A stretch of 39,057 nucleotides of DNA from Campylobacteraceae bacterium (GCA_027076905.1 JALTGP010000022.1:1-39057); one strand, 5' to 3'. Positions 17,789 to 27,511 are shown, counted from the first letter of the stretch. Notes: generated by a model from the letters alone, not told the origin. A program made the numbers and translations.

Positions 17789-18903
17789 GCTAACTCCTCA
17801 TATATCTTCTCATGTTGTTGTACAATACTCTCTATAGAGTAGTTTTTTGCTACTTTATTATAGAGTATAGAGGCTCTCTCTTTGGCTGAAGTGTAGTGTT
17901 GCATCACCTCATCCATCGTCTCTGCAAAATTTTCATCAGCAAGATATCCACTATGCTCATCAATCAAAGAGGGAATACTTCCTACAGGGGTGGATATAAT
18001 AGGTATTCGACTCGCTGCCGCTTCAAGTAGAACAATAGGTAACCCCTCCCATGCCGAACTTAAGACAAAACAGTCTGCTTTTGATATCAATTCAGGGATA
18101 TCAAACCGAACACCTAAAAGATGCACCTGCTCTTCGAGATGATGGGTTGCAATAAATTCTTGAATTTTCTCTTTTTGTTCTGGCTCTTTTCCCTCTCCCA
18201 CAATTAAAACTTGAAATATTCTCTTTTTCTCTTTTAACTTTACAACTGCCTCTAGTAGCTTGATATGGTCTTTTTGCTTCTCCAACCGACCCACTGTAAT
18301 AAATGTAAATTTTTTATCTTTTTCTAAATTGAGTTGATAACGACCAATATCAATACCATTAGGAATCATCGCATAATTCTCTTTATAGATAGAACTCAAC
18401 TGCTCATCTGAGAAAAGAATGTCTCTGTCTCTAAAAGGTTTCAGATACTTTACTGCCAATGTTCTTATTTTTGAACCAAAAGTAATATTATGTGAAGTAA
18501 AGACAAGTTTTAATTTTGGGTGAAACAGTTTCACCATGACTGCCACCATCATCGCATCGGTCATATGTGCATGAATTACTTGAATTTTCTGCTTTTTAAT
18601 ATGACTATTTATCTCACTTAATATCTTAAAAAAGTCTTTGAAACTGCTACTCTTATATAGAACATCTACCGCAATATCCTCTTTTTTAAACATCTCCAAC
18701 ATACCATCTTGCTTAGAGATAGCGACTACGGATGTCTGATACCTCTGCCTATCACTATTTCGAGATAAGTCTAATACCACACGCTCTGCTCCTCCTACCC
18801 CTAGACCTGTAATTAAATGCAATAGATTAATTTTATTATCTATATTTTTAGATTTTATACTTTTATCTTTTCTATTCTTAGCTTCTATATTATTATGAGA
18901 CAT
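17785..18903 (-). CDS. GT4 family glycosyltransferase
   Basis: A 372-residue GT-B glycosyltransferase of family GT4. The N-terminal domain starts after a charged 25-residue extension with LLHLITGLGVGGAERVV. The C-terminal nucleotide-sugar domain has FITVGRLEKQKDH and the E-x7-E region SSAWEGLPIVLLEAAA. Such enzymes are cytoplasmic and extend lipid-linked polysaccharide repeat units. It overlaps the GT-C-like gene by four bases and follows the lyase gene after 29 bases. Sugar specificity cannot be read from sequence. Confidence 0.9.
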   Translation of the reverse strand: MSHNNIEAKNRKDKSIKSKNIDNKINLLHLITGLGVGGAERVVLDLSRNSDRQRYQTSVVAISKQDGMLEMFKKEDIAVDVLYKSSSFKDFFKILSEINSHIKKQKIQVIHAHMTDAMMVAVMVKLFHPKLKLVFTSHNITFGSKIRTLAVKYLKPFRDRDILFSDEQLSSIYKENYAMIPNGIDIGRYQLNLEKDKKFTFITVGRLEKQKDHIKLLEAVVKLKEKKRIFQVLIVGEGKEPEQKEKIQEFIATHHLEEQVHLLGVRFDIPELISKADCFVLSSAWEGLPIVLLEAAASRIPIISTPVGSIPSLIDEHSGYLADENFAETMDEVMQHYTSAKERASILYNKVAKNYSIESIVQQHEKIYEELA

Positions 18904-18932
18904 ACATCTCTCCTTATATTAATATTTCTTTT

Positions 18933-20696
18933 TTATGGTTTAGTACCATTTAAGAACTCTTCTAAATTATCATAACCATCACCATCTCTATCAATAATGG
19001 CATCATGATTATCATTTTTATTTAATCCATGTATATCTTCCCATATATCAGGCATTCCATCCCTATCACTGTCTCTATACGCTGTTCCTTTTTTTAATTG
19101 ATATTTATCTAAATTTTTTATAAAACTCTCTTCAGGTACATAGGTATATCTATTCTCTCCTAGATAGGCAGGCCATCCACCTGCACTATCTACATTCATC
19201 AGTTTAGTACCCTCTCCATTTTTATACTCTTTTATCACCCGTCTGTCTACCAAATCATGATTTTGTATCCACAGACCTTTAGCAGAGAGTCGTCTACTTG
19301 CACCAACCCCTCCTCTTATAAGTAACATATCCTCAAGCTCCTCAGCAGGAGTCAATGTAATAGGATATTTTAATCCTCTGCGTGTTTTTCTCTGATAGCT
19401 TCTAGGAGCAATAGTTTTACTTCTCTTTCCATTTTTAGAGAAGTATGACCAGTTTTTATTGACCTTTTCGACCATTAAGTCCCAAGCATCTCTATGACTA
19501 TCACTGTTATGTGGTCCGATATTACCTTCTAAAAAAACAGAAGCTTTCCTATTTAGACCCGTGGCTCCTGGGATTTTATGGGTAGGGTCATAATCTTTAA
19601 GAACAATCTCTCCTCTATTTCGACCTTTTCGTTTAAGATTAGGTCCTGCTTTATATTTATTGTTGATGATATCCACTACCATTCCACCACTAATACCTGT
19701 CGCCCACCATGACCAGTTATAGATAAGATTACTTATCACATCCCCTGATGCTACTTTCATAAGAGGGTCTCTGTTTTGAGAATTGGCAAAGAGATTATGG
19801 TGTACCGAAATATCAGTCATCTTCTCAATATTATTTGAGCCTCCTGCAATTATCCCTGTCGCTGCATGACCATGACTTAATCCCTCGGATAAAATAGTAT
19901 ATTGAATGGTAATATCTTTAAGCCCCTCTTTGAGAGATTTTGGTTTCCAAACGGCTATCTCTAAGTTATCATCACCACTCCACGAAATAGAGCAGTGATC
20001 AACAATAATATTTTTTCCCGACTGAGCAAAAACCAATGACGAACCCTGTTGACCTTTTGATTTTATGCCCCCTTTTCGAATCCGAATATATCTTAGTATC
20101 AGGTCATGACATCGTCTAAATAGGAGAACCTCATCTACAGAGGTAACCGTAGTTACGGTAATCCCATCTCCAGGAGCAGTCTGTCCTGCAATAGTAATAA
20201 AGGCATCATCACTCACCACAATGGCTTTTTTGAGATGGATATATCCCCCTACCCTAAAGACAATGGTTCTTGCCCCTTTTAGATTCTCTAGTCCATAACG
20301 CAGACTCCCCTCTCCTGCATTATTCAAATTGGTGACTACATAAACCTCGCCTCCACGTCCACCTTTTGAGGTAGCACCACCCCCCTCTGCCTCAGGGAAA
20401 GCAGGAAGCAATTTTCCACCTCTATTATCATATTTTTTCTCAAGAAGCTTTTTAAAAGGATTATCACTTTTTTCTTTTTTATCTATCGTATCCTCTTTTT
20501 TTACTCTTGTCTCTTCTGATACTATTTTTTCTTGCTCGACTCTCTCCTGTTGCTTAAAATATCCCTCTTTATCATTTCCTATCACAGTTTTATCAATTGC
20601 CAACGTCTCTGTGGTCTCCATATCCGACTTCATAATCTTCCAACTTAACCCCCCTACGAGTAGCAATATTACCAATAGCATAAAATCAAATTTCAT
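18933..20696 (-). CDS. Membrane-anchored pectate-lyase-like parallel beta-helix protein
   Basis: A 587-residue protein with an N-terminal membrane anchor (residues 4-20), a charged linker of about 70 residues, and a right-handed beta-helix domain of the pectate lyase (PL1-like) type. It opens with LPAFPEAEGGGATSKGGRGG and includes GEGSLRYGLE and ITIAGQTAPGDGI. The C-terminal 45 residues carry calcium-binding repeats of thrombospondin-3/dockerin style (DSDRDGMPDIWED, DRDGDGYDNLEEF). It overlaps the Wzy-like gene by 11 bases, so it belongs to the biosynthetic operon. A lyase here would trim or release a uronic-acid polymer in the periplasm, as AlgL does for alginate. The substrate is inferred, not shown. 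Confidence 0.85.
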   Translation of the reverse strand: MKFDFMLLVILLLVGGLSWKIMKSDMETTETLAIDKTVIGNDKEGYFKQQERVEQEKIVSEETRVKKEDTIDKKEKSDNPFKKLLEKKYDNRGGKLLPAFPEAEGGGATSKGGRGGEVYVVTNLNNAGEGSLRYGLENLKGARTIVFRVGGYIHLKKAIVVSDDAFITIAGQTAPGDGITVTTVTSVDEVLLFRRCHDLILRYIRIRKGGIKSKGQQGSSLVFAQSGKNIIVDHCSISWSGDDNLEIAVWKPKSLKEGLKDITIQYTILSEGLSHGHAATGIIAGGSNNIEKMTDISVHHNLFANSQNRDPLMKVASGDVISNLIYNWSWWATGISGGMVVDIINNKYKAGPNLKRKGRNRGEIVLKDYDPTHKIPGATGLNRKASVFLEGNIGPHNSDSHRDAWDLMVEKVNKNWSYFSKNGKRSKTIAPRSYQRKTRRGLKYPITLTPAEELEDMLLIRGGVGASRRLSAKGLWIQNHDLVDRRVIKEYKNGEGTKLMNVDSAGGWPAYLGENRYTYVPEESFIKNLDKYQLKKGTAYRDSDRDGMPDIWEDIHGLNKNDNHDAIIDRDGDGYDNLEEFLNGTKP

Positions 20697-22032
20697 TCTT
20701 TTTTTCCTTTTTTATTAATCCTATAATCATCACAATTAATATGACAGTCATTGTTGTACTATAAAATGCATATTTGGGCAATCCTGTCCTTGTCCATGTA
20801 AACGCCTTGACAATAACAAACGAGTACAACAGCATAAATCTTGGGTTATAGGCAATAATATCTTTAAAATAGATATCAAGCTTTTTAAACAAAGCTCCTG
20901 TCCCAAAAGCCATCATCGCCACCCCCAAAACACCAAAGTTATAAAATCCTCCTGCAATCACACCAGGAGGGACAGTTCGGGTCATTGTTCCATAAAAATA
21001 GAAGGTATTAATCGTAACTGTCTCAGCATCAATCCCAAACCCCTCTAACCACGAAGCGGGTAGATACTTCCCACTTAATCCTAAAAAGAAGTCCATAAAG
21101 TATCTAAAATCATACTGCTTCTCAAGAGCAAACTCCAAAGAGACCGCTGTAAAATTAAAAAATGACAACATATCCAAAAGTTGCTGTGCAAAACTACTGA
21201 TATCAGGGAGTTTAAACTCACCTGACGCATAGAATGACTCAAGCAGTGGAATCAAAAAAACAGCCATCACAAAAAATACCATCAAATGAAAAAGATAGTT
21301 TTTTTGGTTTTTTAATGAGAGATAGAAGATATAGACCAAAATCAAAGAGAGTATCGCCTGTTTACTACGAAAAAGCCCAAATACCGTCAGAAGCGTTACC
21401 ATCACACCTAAAAAAATCATAAACCATGCCATATAGTCACGCTTTTCAAGGGTCAAAAAAAGTATCACTCCAAGTAAGGCAAAAGGAATAAACCGTTTGG
21501 TAAATACCCATGTTTTACTAATCCAAAACTCATCACCATATCCTGAACGTATATTATCTGCTACCTCTATGGCTCGGACAATCCCTCCAAAAGAGTTCGA
21601 ATAAAGATAAATAGAGGCGACAGATAGAAGGGTTAAAAAAACGGCTATTAAATAGAGAAAACTTCTCTCCCTACCAAAGAGATAAACAGGTTTATCTTCA
21701 AGATAATAGAGCTTTGATTTCACTTGGGGTTCAGGAATCATCCACATTCCAAGAAAAATAAAAAAGATAAATATTAGAGTTAAGATAAAGGCTGAAAAAC
21801 TATAAAATTTCTCCAAGCCGTGATAGTGAACCACTAAATCCCCTATTGGAAAATGTAAAAAGAAGACCGTTTTATTGAGTATAAACAGCAGAGGAATTAA
21901 TAGGTACTGTATGGTAAAGAACATAAAAAATACAGAAAGAATATCCCACCCCTTATTCACACTATTAATAATATAGGAACTCATCAGTATCAAGACGATA
22001 AAATAGAGTATAAAGAGTACTATTTCGTACAT
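20686..22032 (-). CDS. Wzy-like oligosaccharide repeat-unit polymerase
   Basis: A 448-residue integral membrane protein with about ten hydrophobic helices and a larger periplasmic loop, the usual shape of O-antigen/EPS polymerases. Sequence conservation in this family is weak, but segments such as FRSKQAILSLILVYIFYLS (an Arg after a membrane helix) and the late loop RTVPPGVIAGGFYNFGVLGV resemble repeat-unit polymerases. It overlaps the downstream lyase gene by 11 bases and the upstream GT4 gene by 13. Its place among glycosyltransferases supports a polymerase role; an O-antigen ligase is the main alternative. Confidence 0.75.
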   Translation of the reverse strand: MYEIVLFILYFIVLILMSSYIINSVNKGWDILSVFFMFFTIQYLLIPLLFILNKTVFFLHFPIGDLVVHYHGLEKFYSFSAFILTLIFIFFIFLGMWMIPEPQVKSKLYYLEDKPVYLFGRERSFLYLIAVFLTLLSVASIYLYSNSFGGIVRAIEVADNIRSGYGDEFWISKTWVFTKRFIPFALLGVILFLTLEKRDYMAWFMIFLGVMVTLLTVFGLFRSKQAILSLILVYIFYLSLKNQKNYLFHLMVFFVMAVFLIPLLESFYASGEFKLPDISSFAQQLLDMLSFFNFTAVSLEFALEKQYDFRYFMDFFLGLSGKYLPASWLEGFGIDAETVTINTFYFYGTMTRTVPPGVIAGGFYNFGVLGVAMMAFGTGALFKKLDIYFKDIIAYNPRFMLLYSFVIVKAFTWTRTGLPKYAFYSTTMTVILIVMIIGLIKKEKKNEI

Positions 22033-23126
22033 GATAGCAGAACCTCTTCATACTTTTTGATAATGGTATCTAGTGCATACTTCTCTTTAATATGCTCCTT
22101 TATTACAGAGCTATCAAATCTATTTTTATCAAAAGATAAAATTGTCGATGCCATCTTGTTAACATCCAGATAATCAACCAAGTATCCATTAAATCCCTCT
22201 TTGACTATCTCCATAATTCCCCCTGGAGCATTAAAGGCAATAACAGGTGTACCACAGGCATTCGCCTCCAAGAGAACATTGGGAAAACCTTCAAACGCTG
22301 AGGAGAGAACCAATATATCTGCATTTTTCATGTACTTATAAGGGTTTGCCTGTTGCCCCTCAAAAGAGACCCTAGAGGTGATACCCAAATCCAAACAGAG
22401 TGTTTTAAGAGATGATTCTCGCTCCCCCTCTCCCACGATATTTAAAGTATAGTTCTTACCAAGCAAGGCAAATGCTTCTAATAGTAAATCAAAACGTTTC
22501 TCCTCTCGTAATGCACCGACAGCAACTAGATTAATTTTATTTAGGTTAAATTTCTTACTCATTTTCTCCAAAGAGAGACGCTCAACTTTTTTAATATTTA
22601 CAGGATTATTGATAACCACCATCTTCTCTTTCGGAAGATGAAATGATTTAATCAAATCCTTTTTCATATAAAGTGACTGACAAACAATCTGATTAAAATT
22701 GGCATAGAAATTACGATAGAGAAATGCATAGAGCCTACTGTTTTTATCATGTTGAATATAGAGACTGGCAATGCTAGTCTCTCGTGCTACCCAATAGACC
22801 TTATGAGAAATCAATCTGCTTAAAATTGGGATAAACGGAGAGAGAAGTCCATTAATATGACCAATTCCTGAAAAGACAATATGAGGTTTAATGGCATATA
22901 TTCTTTTTAAAAAAGAGAAAAATACTCTACTAATTGAGCTATTTTTTAGGTCGTGTATTGTCACATCAGATACAATATCCCCAAGCATAATACCTTCTGC
23001 CTTTAACACAATTAGATGTATCTCAAATTTATCGCGATTAACAGTGTTTAAAAGATTAACCACCACCCTTTGAGCCCCTCCAGAGTAGAGTGCATGGATG
23101 ATAAATACTATGCGTTTTTTTTCCAT
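22020..23126 (-). CDS. GT4 family glycosyltransferase
   Basis: A GT-B glycosyltransferase of family GT4, 368 residues from the ATG at 23126. The frame extends 22 codons further upstream, but those codons overlap the ATP-grasp gene and do not look like a GT4 N-terminus. From 23126 the protein begins MEKKRIVFIIHALYSGGAQR, the normal start of the family. The C-terminal domain has LVAVGALREEKRFDLLLEAF and SSAFEGFPNVLLEANACGTP. The start lies seven bases after the ATP-grasp stop. It probably adds one sugar to the lipid-linked repeat unit; the donor is unknown. Confidence 0.88.
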   Translation of the reverse strand: MEKKRIVFIIHALYSGGAQRVVVNLLNTVNRDKFEIHLIVLKAEGIMLGDIVSDVTIHDLKNSSISRVFFSFLKRIYAIKPHIVFSGIGHINGLLSPFIPILSRLISHKVYWVARETSIASLYIQHDKNSRLYAFLYRNFYANFNQIVCQSLYMKKDLIKSFHLPKEKMVVINNPVNIKKVERLSLEKMSKKFNLNKINLVAVGALREEKRFDLLLEAFALLGKNYTLNIVGEGERESSLKTLCLDLGITSRVSFEGQQANPYKYMKNADILVLSSAFEGFPNVLLEANACGTPVIAFNAPGGIMEIVKEGFNGYLVDYLDVNKMASTILSFDKNRFDSSVIKEHIKEKYALDTIIKKYEEVLLSCTK

Positions 23127-23133
23127 TTCTTTA

Positions 23134-24183
23134 TCACTTTTGACGCTCAAGGTCTGATAACATATCTTCAATAATATAATCCTCAATAACAATTTCAGAC
23201 TCTCTCCAACTCAAATCTCTTTTCCAGTAGCCAATTCCATCCAAAAATGCCGTAAGCCCCACCGCATAACTTATCTCTATCATCTTCGCTTCGCCCTTCT
23301 CATCCATTACAAAATCAAAAGCAATAGATTGCATTCCCAATTTTTCAGTCGTCTCAAAAGCAATTTTGACACACTCTTTTTGACTTTCATCTATCTCCCA
23401 AACAAACTGACCACTTCCCGAGGCTCTAAAGTCTCCATCCCGTACCATACGTTTTTTACTTATTGCTTTGTCTCCTACCACAAATACCCTAATATCATGG
23501 TCGCAATTAGGGATAAAGTCTTGTGCATAGAGATAGTTTTTTTCGATTGGCAATGCCACGCTTTTAGGATTGGGAATAACAAAGCGATAGAGACCACGAG
23601 AGATATTTAAAAAACTCTTTAGACTCTTATCTCTTTTGAAGTGCCATATTCTATTTTTAATCGCTGCCCCTCTATGCGTGGAGAAAAAACCCTTACCAAA
23701 TGCTTTTGAGGCATACTTTTTTGCTTCACTTACACTTTTAATGAGCTTTACATTGTGTGCCCCTGCACCACTTCTTAGCTTGAATACTTTAGGAAAGGTG
23801 GTTCTTTCTATCCATCTATTGGCTGATTTTTTATCATAAAATACATAAGAGGGGATAAGTGGTGCATCAATACTCTCTAAAATATATTTCTCTCCCACCT
23901 TGTCATCAAAGAAAAAAGAGCCTATTGCATTGGGATAGACAGGGAATCCTCTAAACTCCAGAGCATAAATCAGCTGACGTGCAAAAAGTTGTGCTTTGTA
24001 ATCAATATGAGACCAATGCCAAAGCAAGGCATCAAAACCTTTTAACTGCTCCATAATATCATTATCATAACAGTTCACCAGCTTATATTTTATATTATTC
24101 TTTTCACAATACTCTATCCATTTTGGAGAGTAGGAGTCTTCAATATGATGATGTATCGCAAGAAGCATATTTTCTTTTTTCAT
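23134..24183 (-). CDS. ATP-grasp family ligase in polysaccharide cluster
   Basis: A 349-residue ATP-grasp protein of the RimK-like type. The N-terminal part (about 100 residues) ends with YPNAIGSFFFDDKVGEKYIL. The ATP-binding core has FPKVFKLRSGAGAHNVKLI, and the metal-binding end is SIAFDFVMDEKGEAKMIEIS. ATP-grasp ligases join a carboxylate to an amine through an acyl phosphate. In surface-polysaccharide clusters they may attach amino acids to sugars, for example through a uronic acid carboxyl group. It is the first gene of the long minus-strand operon, with AAGGT about ten bases before the ATG. The exact reaction is not known. Confidence 0.8.
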   Translation of the reverse strand: MKKENMLLAIHHHIEDSYSPKWIEYCEKNNIKYKLVNCYDNDIMEQLKGFDALLWHWSHIDYKAQLFARQLIYALEFRGFPVYPNAIGSFFFDDKVGEKYILESIDAPLIPSYVFYDKKSANRWIERTTFPKVFKLRSGAGAHNVKLIKSVSEAKKYASKAFGKGFFSTHRGAAIKNRIWHFKRDKSLKSFLNISRGLYRFVIPNPKSVALPIEKNYLYAQDFIPNCDHDIRVFVVGDKAISKKRMVRDGDFRASGSGQFVWEIDESQKECVKIAFETTEKLGMQSIAFDFVMDEKGEAKMIEISYAVGLTAFLDGIGYWKRDLSWRESEIVIEDYIIEDMLSDLERQK

Positions 24184-24405
24184 TATGACAATACCTTATT
24201 AATTTCTTTAATATTTTAATTAAAATTATATATTAAAATTACTTAATATATAATTTCAATACAATATTTAATAAATTATAACAAAAAAATGATTATATAA
24301 TATTTTTTTTCATATAATAAAAAACAAAAAAGTATAATATCTTTCACATCTCTATAAGTTAGCTTATTATATAATAAAAATATTTAGTTATAGGACATTT
24401 TTTAT
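24184..24405. promoter_or_regulatory. Divergent promoter region between the two polysaccharide operons
   Basis: This 222-base, very AT-rich gap separates the minus-strand operon from the plus-strand acyltransferase gene. On the plus strand TATAAT occurs at 24333-24338 and 24370-24375, and AGGA at 24392-24395 serves as the ribosome binding site for the ATG at 24406. Several TATAAT-like hexamers also occur on the minus strand. No operator repeat is evident. The base composition makes exact promoter choice uncertain. Confidence 0.5.
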
Positions 24406-25524
24406 ATGAATAAAAGATTTTATGTTTTGGACAGCTTTCGAGGATTAGCAGCTATTTTTGTGGTAATGTACCACTCTCATTACTTAGGAACAGCCACACA
24501 GTGGAGTTTTTTCAGAGGAAGTGGACTCTTTGTTGAGTTCTTTTTTGTACTCAGTGGATTTGTACTTACTCATGGGTATGCCTTTAAAAAGAGTCTCAAT
24601 TTCAAAACTTTTTTTATCTCCCGAACCTTTCGTATCTTCCCGCTTCACATTATGATGCTGTTTGTATTTCTCTTTCTTGAACTTGGAAAATTGGTGGCGT
24701 ATCATTATGGAATATCCCTCAATAATCCCCCCTTTACAGGAAGTATGTCCCCCACGGAGTTTCTACCCAATATGCTACTGTTACAGTCATGGCTACCAAT
24801 GACTACTACCCTTAGTTGGAATCCCACCTCGTGGAGTATCAGTACGGAATATTATATGTATATGATTTTCTATGCATCACTACTTCTAAAACAGCATTTA
24901 CGCTATGTGGCATGGGCGATTCTCTCTCTTTTCACCTTCTATTTTATTATTCAAGAGATAGAAGTAGGAATCGACTTTACCCGAGGAATTTCTTGCTTTT
25001 TTGCAGGGGGATTAACCTATCTTATCTTTAGAAAACAACATCAAAATATAAAACAAAATACAAAACTCTCTTTTTTTATATTTACAATTATAGAGATAAT
25101 TCTTATTCTTTTGGTTGTTCTTATCGTCTCCTTTAAACAGATAGAGCATCGTTCATTTATTGCCAGTATCCTTTTTATACTTCAAGTCTTTGTTTTTGCC
25201 TTTGAGGGAGGAGCCATATCCAAGATGCTAAAACTCAACCCCTTTAGCCACTTGGGTAAAATATCCTACTCCATCTATTTAACACACCCTGCTATTATCT
25301 TTGTAATGCTCTCTATCACCACCCTCTCAGAAAAGATACTACACCGTGATTTCACACTCATCGCACTCCATAAAAAAACAATTGATTTTGGTGATACTCT
25401 TTATAATAATATCGCTCTTTTATTATCATTAATAGTTATTATTATAATCTCAAACCTCACTTATAAGTATATAGAGCTAAAAGGACAGAGTGTTGGAAAC
25501 AGAATTAAAGAGGAGATGAGTTAA
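24406..25524 (+). CDS. Acyltransferase family 3 (OafA-like) membrane protein
   Basis: A 372-residue polytopic membrane acyltransferase. The N-terminus shows the family pattern YVLDSFRGLAAIFVVMYHSH, then GLFVEFFFVLSGFVLTHGY. A further typical segment is LGKISYSIYLTHPAIIF near residue 285. Unlike the larger acyltransferase of the minus-strand operon, it has no SGNH domain, so it matches the short acetyltransferases such as ExoZ. It is divergent from the main cluster and is followed 59 bases later by the UDP-sugar dehydrogenase gene. It probably adds acetyl or succinyl groups to the same surface glycan. Confidence 0.9.
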   Translation: MNKRFYVLDSFRGLAAIFVVMYHSHYLGTATQWSFFRGSGLFVEFFFVLSGFVLTHGYAFKKSLNFKTFFISRTFRIFPLHIMMLFVFLFLELGKLVAYHYGISLNNPPFTGSMSPTEFLPNMLLLQSWLPMTTTLSWNPTSWSISTEYYMYMIFYASLLLKQHLRYVAWAILSLFTFYFIIQEIEVGIDFTRGISCFFAGGLTYLIFRKQHQNIKQNTKLSFFIFTIIEIILILLVVLIVSFKQIEHRSFIASILFILQVFVFAFEGGAISKMLKLNPFSHLGKISYSIYLTHPAIIFVMLSITTLSEKILHRDFTLIALHKKTIDFGDTLYNNIALLLSLIVIIIISNLTYKYIELKGQSVGNRIKEEMS

Positions 25525-25583
25525 AAGTAGATATACTTTAGATTAAATAGTTTTTTAAAACTAATATACATAGGGGCTAAATT

Positions 25584-26828
25584 TTGAATAAAATAGCAGT
25601 AATTGGATTAGGATACGTAGGATTGCCTTTGGCTCATGCTTTTTCATTAAAGTATGAGGTGGTAGGCTTTGATATTGCTCAGTGGAGAATAGATGAACTG
25701 AAAAAGGGAATAGACAGAACACTTGAACTAACTAGCGAACAGGTTAATGAAGCGATTGCAAACAAGATGTCTTTTAGCAATATATTGGAAGAGATTCGTG
25801 ACTGTAATATCTATATTGTTACCGTACCCACCCCCATTGACAAACATAAAAAACCAGACTTAACACCACTTATCAAAGCTAGTGAATCTATCGGTACTGT
25901 ACTCAAAAAAAATGATATCGTTATCTATGAATCCACCGTTTATCCAGGGGCAACCGAAGAGGATTGTGTCCCTGTATTAGAGCGTGTTTCAGGACTTAAG
26001 TATAACCAAGACTTTTTCTGTGGCTATAGCCCTGAGCGTATTAATCCAGGAGATAAAGAGCATACAGTGACAAAAATTCTTAAAGTTACCTCTGGTTCAA
26101 CACCAGAGATAGGTAAAAAAGTAGATAAACTTTATGCTAGTATCATTACCGCAGGGACACACTTAGCCCCTACTATCAAAGTAGCTGAAGCTGCAAAAGT
26201 AATAGAGAACTCTCAACGTGACATTAATATTGCATTTGTTAATGAACTCTCAATGATATTTAACAGACTCAATATCAACACCAACGATGTCCTAGAAGCC
26301 GCAGGAACAAAATGGAACTTCTTACCTTTTAAACCAGGTCTGGTAGGTGGACACTGTATCGGTGTTGACCCCTATTACCTTACGCATAAGGCACAAGAGG
26401 TGGGATACAATCCAGAAATTATCCTCGCAGGTAGACGACTCAATGACAACATGGGAATCTATGTTGCTAATCAGATGATTAAGCTTATGATAAAAAGTGG
26501 AAAAACCGTTGTCGATGCAAAAGTTCTGGTTTTAGGCATCACCTTTAAAGAGAACTGTCCAGATATTAGAAACTCACGGGTCATTGATGTCATTAGAGAG
26601 CTTCAAGATTTTGGTTGTGATGTAGAGGTATCTGACTACTGGGCGGATAAAGAGGATGTACAAAGAGAGTACAATATAGAGCTAAAAGATAATCCTGATA
26701 TCAATAGTTACAACGCCGTTGTTCTTGCCGTTTCACACAATGATTACCGAAACATCGACTTTAACAATAAGGAGCAGATTCTTTTTGATATTAAATCTAT
26801 TGTAGATAAAGCGGATGGAAGGCTCTAA
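25584..26828 (+). CDS. tviB: UDP-sugar 6-dehydrogenase, TviB/WbpA type
   Basis: A 414-residue nucleotide-sugar dehydrogenase that oxidises C6 of a UDP-HexNAc to a uronic acid with two NAD+. The NAD-binding motif GLGYVG is at residues 8-13. The catalytic cysteine is Cys258 in GLVGGHCIGVDPYYLTHKA. Sequence such as FCGYSPERINPGDKEH and the segment around residue 210 (ENSQRDINIAFVNE) place it with TviB/WbpA rather than with UDP-glucose dehydrogenase. Translation starts at TTG with AGGGG seven bases upstream. A uronic-acid product fits the lyase and ATP-grasp genes of the adjacent operon. Confidence 0.92.
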   Translation: MNKIAVIGLGYVGLPLAHAFSLKYEVVGFDIAQWRIDELKKGIDRTLELTSEQVNEAIANKMSFSNILEEIRDCNIYIVTVPTPIDKHKKPDLTPLIKASESIGTVLKKNDIVIYESTVYPGATEEDCVPVLERVSGLKYNQDFFCGYSPERINPGDKEHTVTKILKVTSGSTPEIGKKVDKLYASIITAGTHLAPTIKVAEAAKVIENSQRDINIAFVNELSMIFNRLNINTNDVLEAAGTKWNFLPFKPGLVGGHCIGVDPYYLTHKAQEVGYNPEIILAGRRLNDNMGIYVANQMIKLMIKSGKTVVDAKVLVLGITFKENCPDIRNSRVIDVIRELQDFGCDVEVSDYWADKEDVQREYNIELKDNPDINSYNAVVLAVSHNDYRNIDFNNKEQILFDIKSIVDKADGRL

Positions 26829-26956
26829 TTTTCTAAAACAAGCTCAAAAATATCATAAAAAGTTACAAATAGTAAAATAAATAGATATAAAAAAAAATTA
26901 ATAAAGAAAATAAAAAGTTTTTATTTTAATTAAGACTATTTTTATCCGATTTAAAT

Positions 26957-26987
26957 TATAATTCCTCAACAAAACAAAAACAAGGAA
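26957..26987 (+). promoter_or_regulatory. tpx promoter -10 and ribosome binding site
   Basis: TATAAT at 26957-26962 is preceded by T-rich tracts, a common Campylobacterota promoter layout without a clear -35. AAGGAA at 26982-26987 lies six bases before the tpx ATG at 26993. The 5' leader would be about 20-25 bases. Confidence 0.65.
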
Positions 26988-26992
26988 TTAAA

Positions 26993-27511
26993 ATGGCAAC
27001 AGTAACATTTAAAAATGATATAGTATGTAATTTAGCAGGAACAGAAGTAAACGTAGGAGACATATCTCCAGAGGTAACAGTAGTAAACTGTAACCCAATG
27101 CTTCAAAATGAAACAGTTGGTGGAGCTCAAGAGCAAGTTCAACTTGTAATAGTTGTTCCTTCACTTGACACAGGTGTTTGTGATGCTGAGACTAGAAGAT
27201 TTAACACGGAAGTAGCATCTTTAGAGAATGTTAACGTTAAAACAGTATCTATGGATTTACCATTCTCAGCAGCAAATTTCTGTTCAACAGCAGGAATTGA
27301 CAACATCGCAGTATGTTCAGACTTTAGAAACAAAGATTTCTCAAATGCGTATGGTGTACTTTTAGCAGATGGTCCTTTAGCAGGTGTAACAGCTAGAGTT
27401 ATCTTTGTAATTGGAACTGACGGTAAAGTTGCTTATAAGCAAGTTGTTCCTGAAATTACTCAAGAGCCTGATTATGACGAAGTATTAGCTGCTGCAAAAG
27501 CTGCTAAATAA
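26993..27511 (+). CDS. tpx: Thiol peroxidase Tpx
   Basis: A 172-residue atypical 2-Cys peroxiredoxin that reduces hydrogen peroxide and alkyl hydroperoxides using thioredoxin. The peroxidatic cysteine is Cys63 in PSLDTGVCDAETRRFN, and the resolving cysteine is Cys97 in NFCSTAGIDN. Three further cysteines (12, 33 and 108) are less usual. Its codon use is visibly more GCT/GCA/GTA-rich than that of its neighbours, as in highly expressed genes, and it has its own promoter and an inverted repeat after the stop. It is probably monocistronic. Confidence 0.96.
   Translation: MATVTFKNDIVCNLAGTEVNVGDISPEVTVVNCNPMLQNETVGGAQEQVQLVIVVPSLDTGVCDAETRRFNTEVASLENVNVKTVSMDLPFSAANFCSTAGIDNIAVCSDFRNKDFSNAYGVLLADGPLAGVTARVIFVIGTDGKVAYKQVVPEITQEPDYDEVLAAAKAAK

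Noticed and set aside
23127..23192. Longer N-terminus for the second GT4 protein
   Set aside because: It overlaps the ATP-grasp gene and gives a non-family N-terminus; the ATG at 23126 fits the GT4 start.
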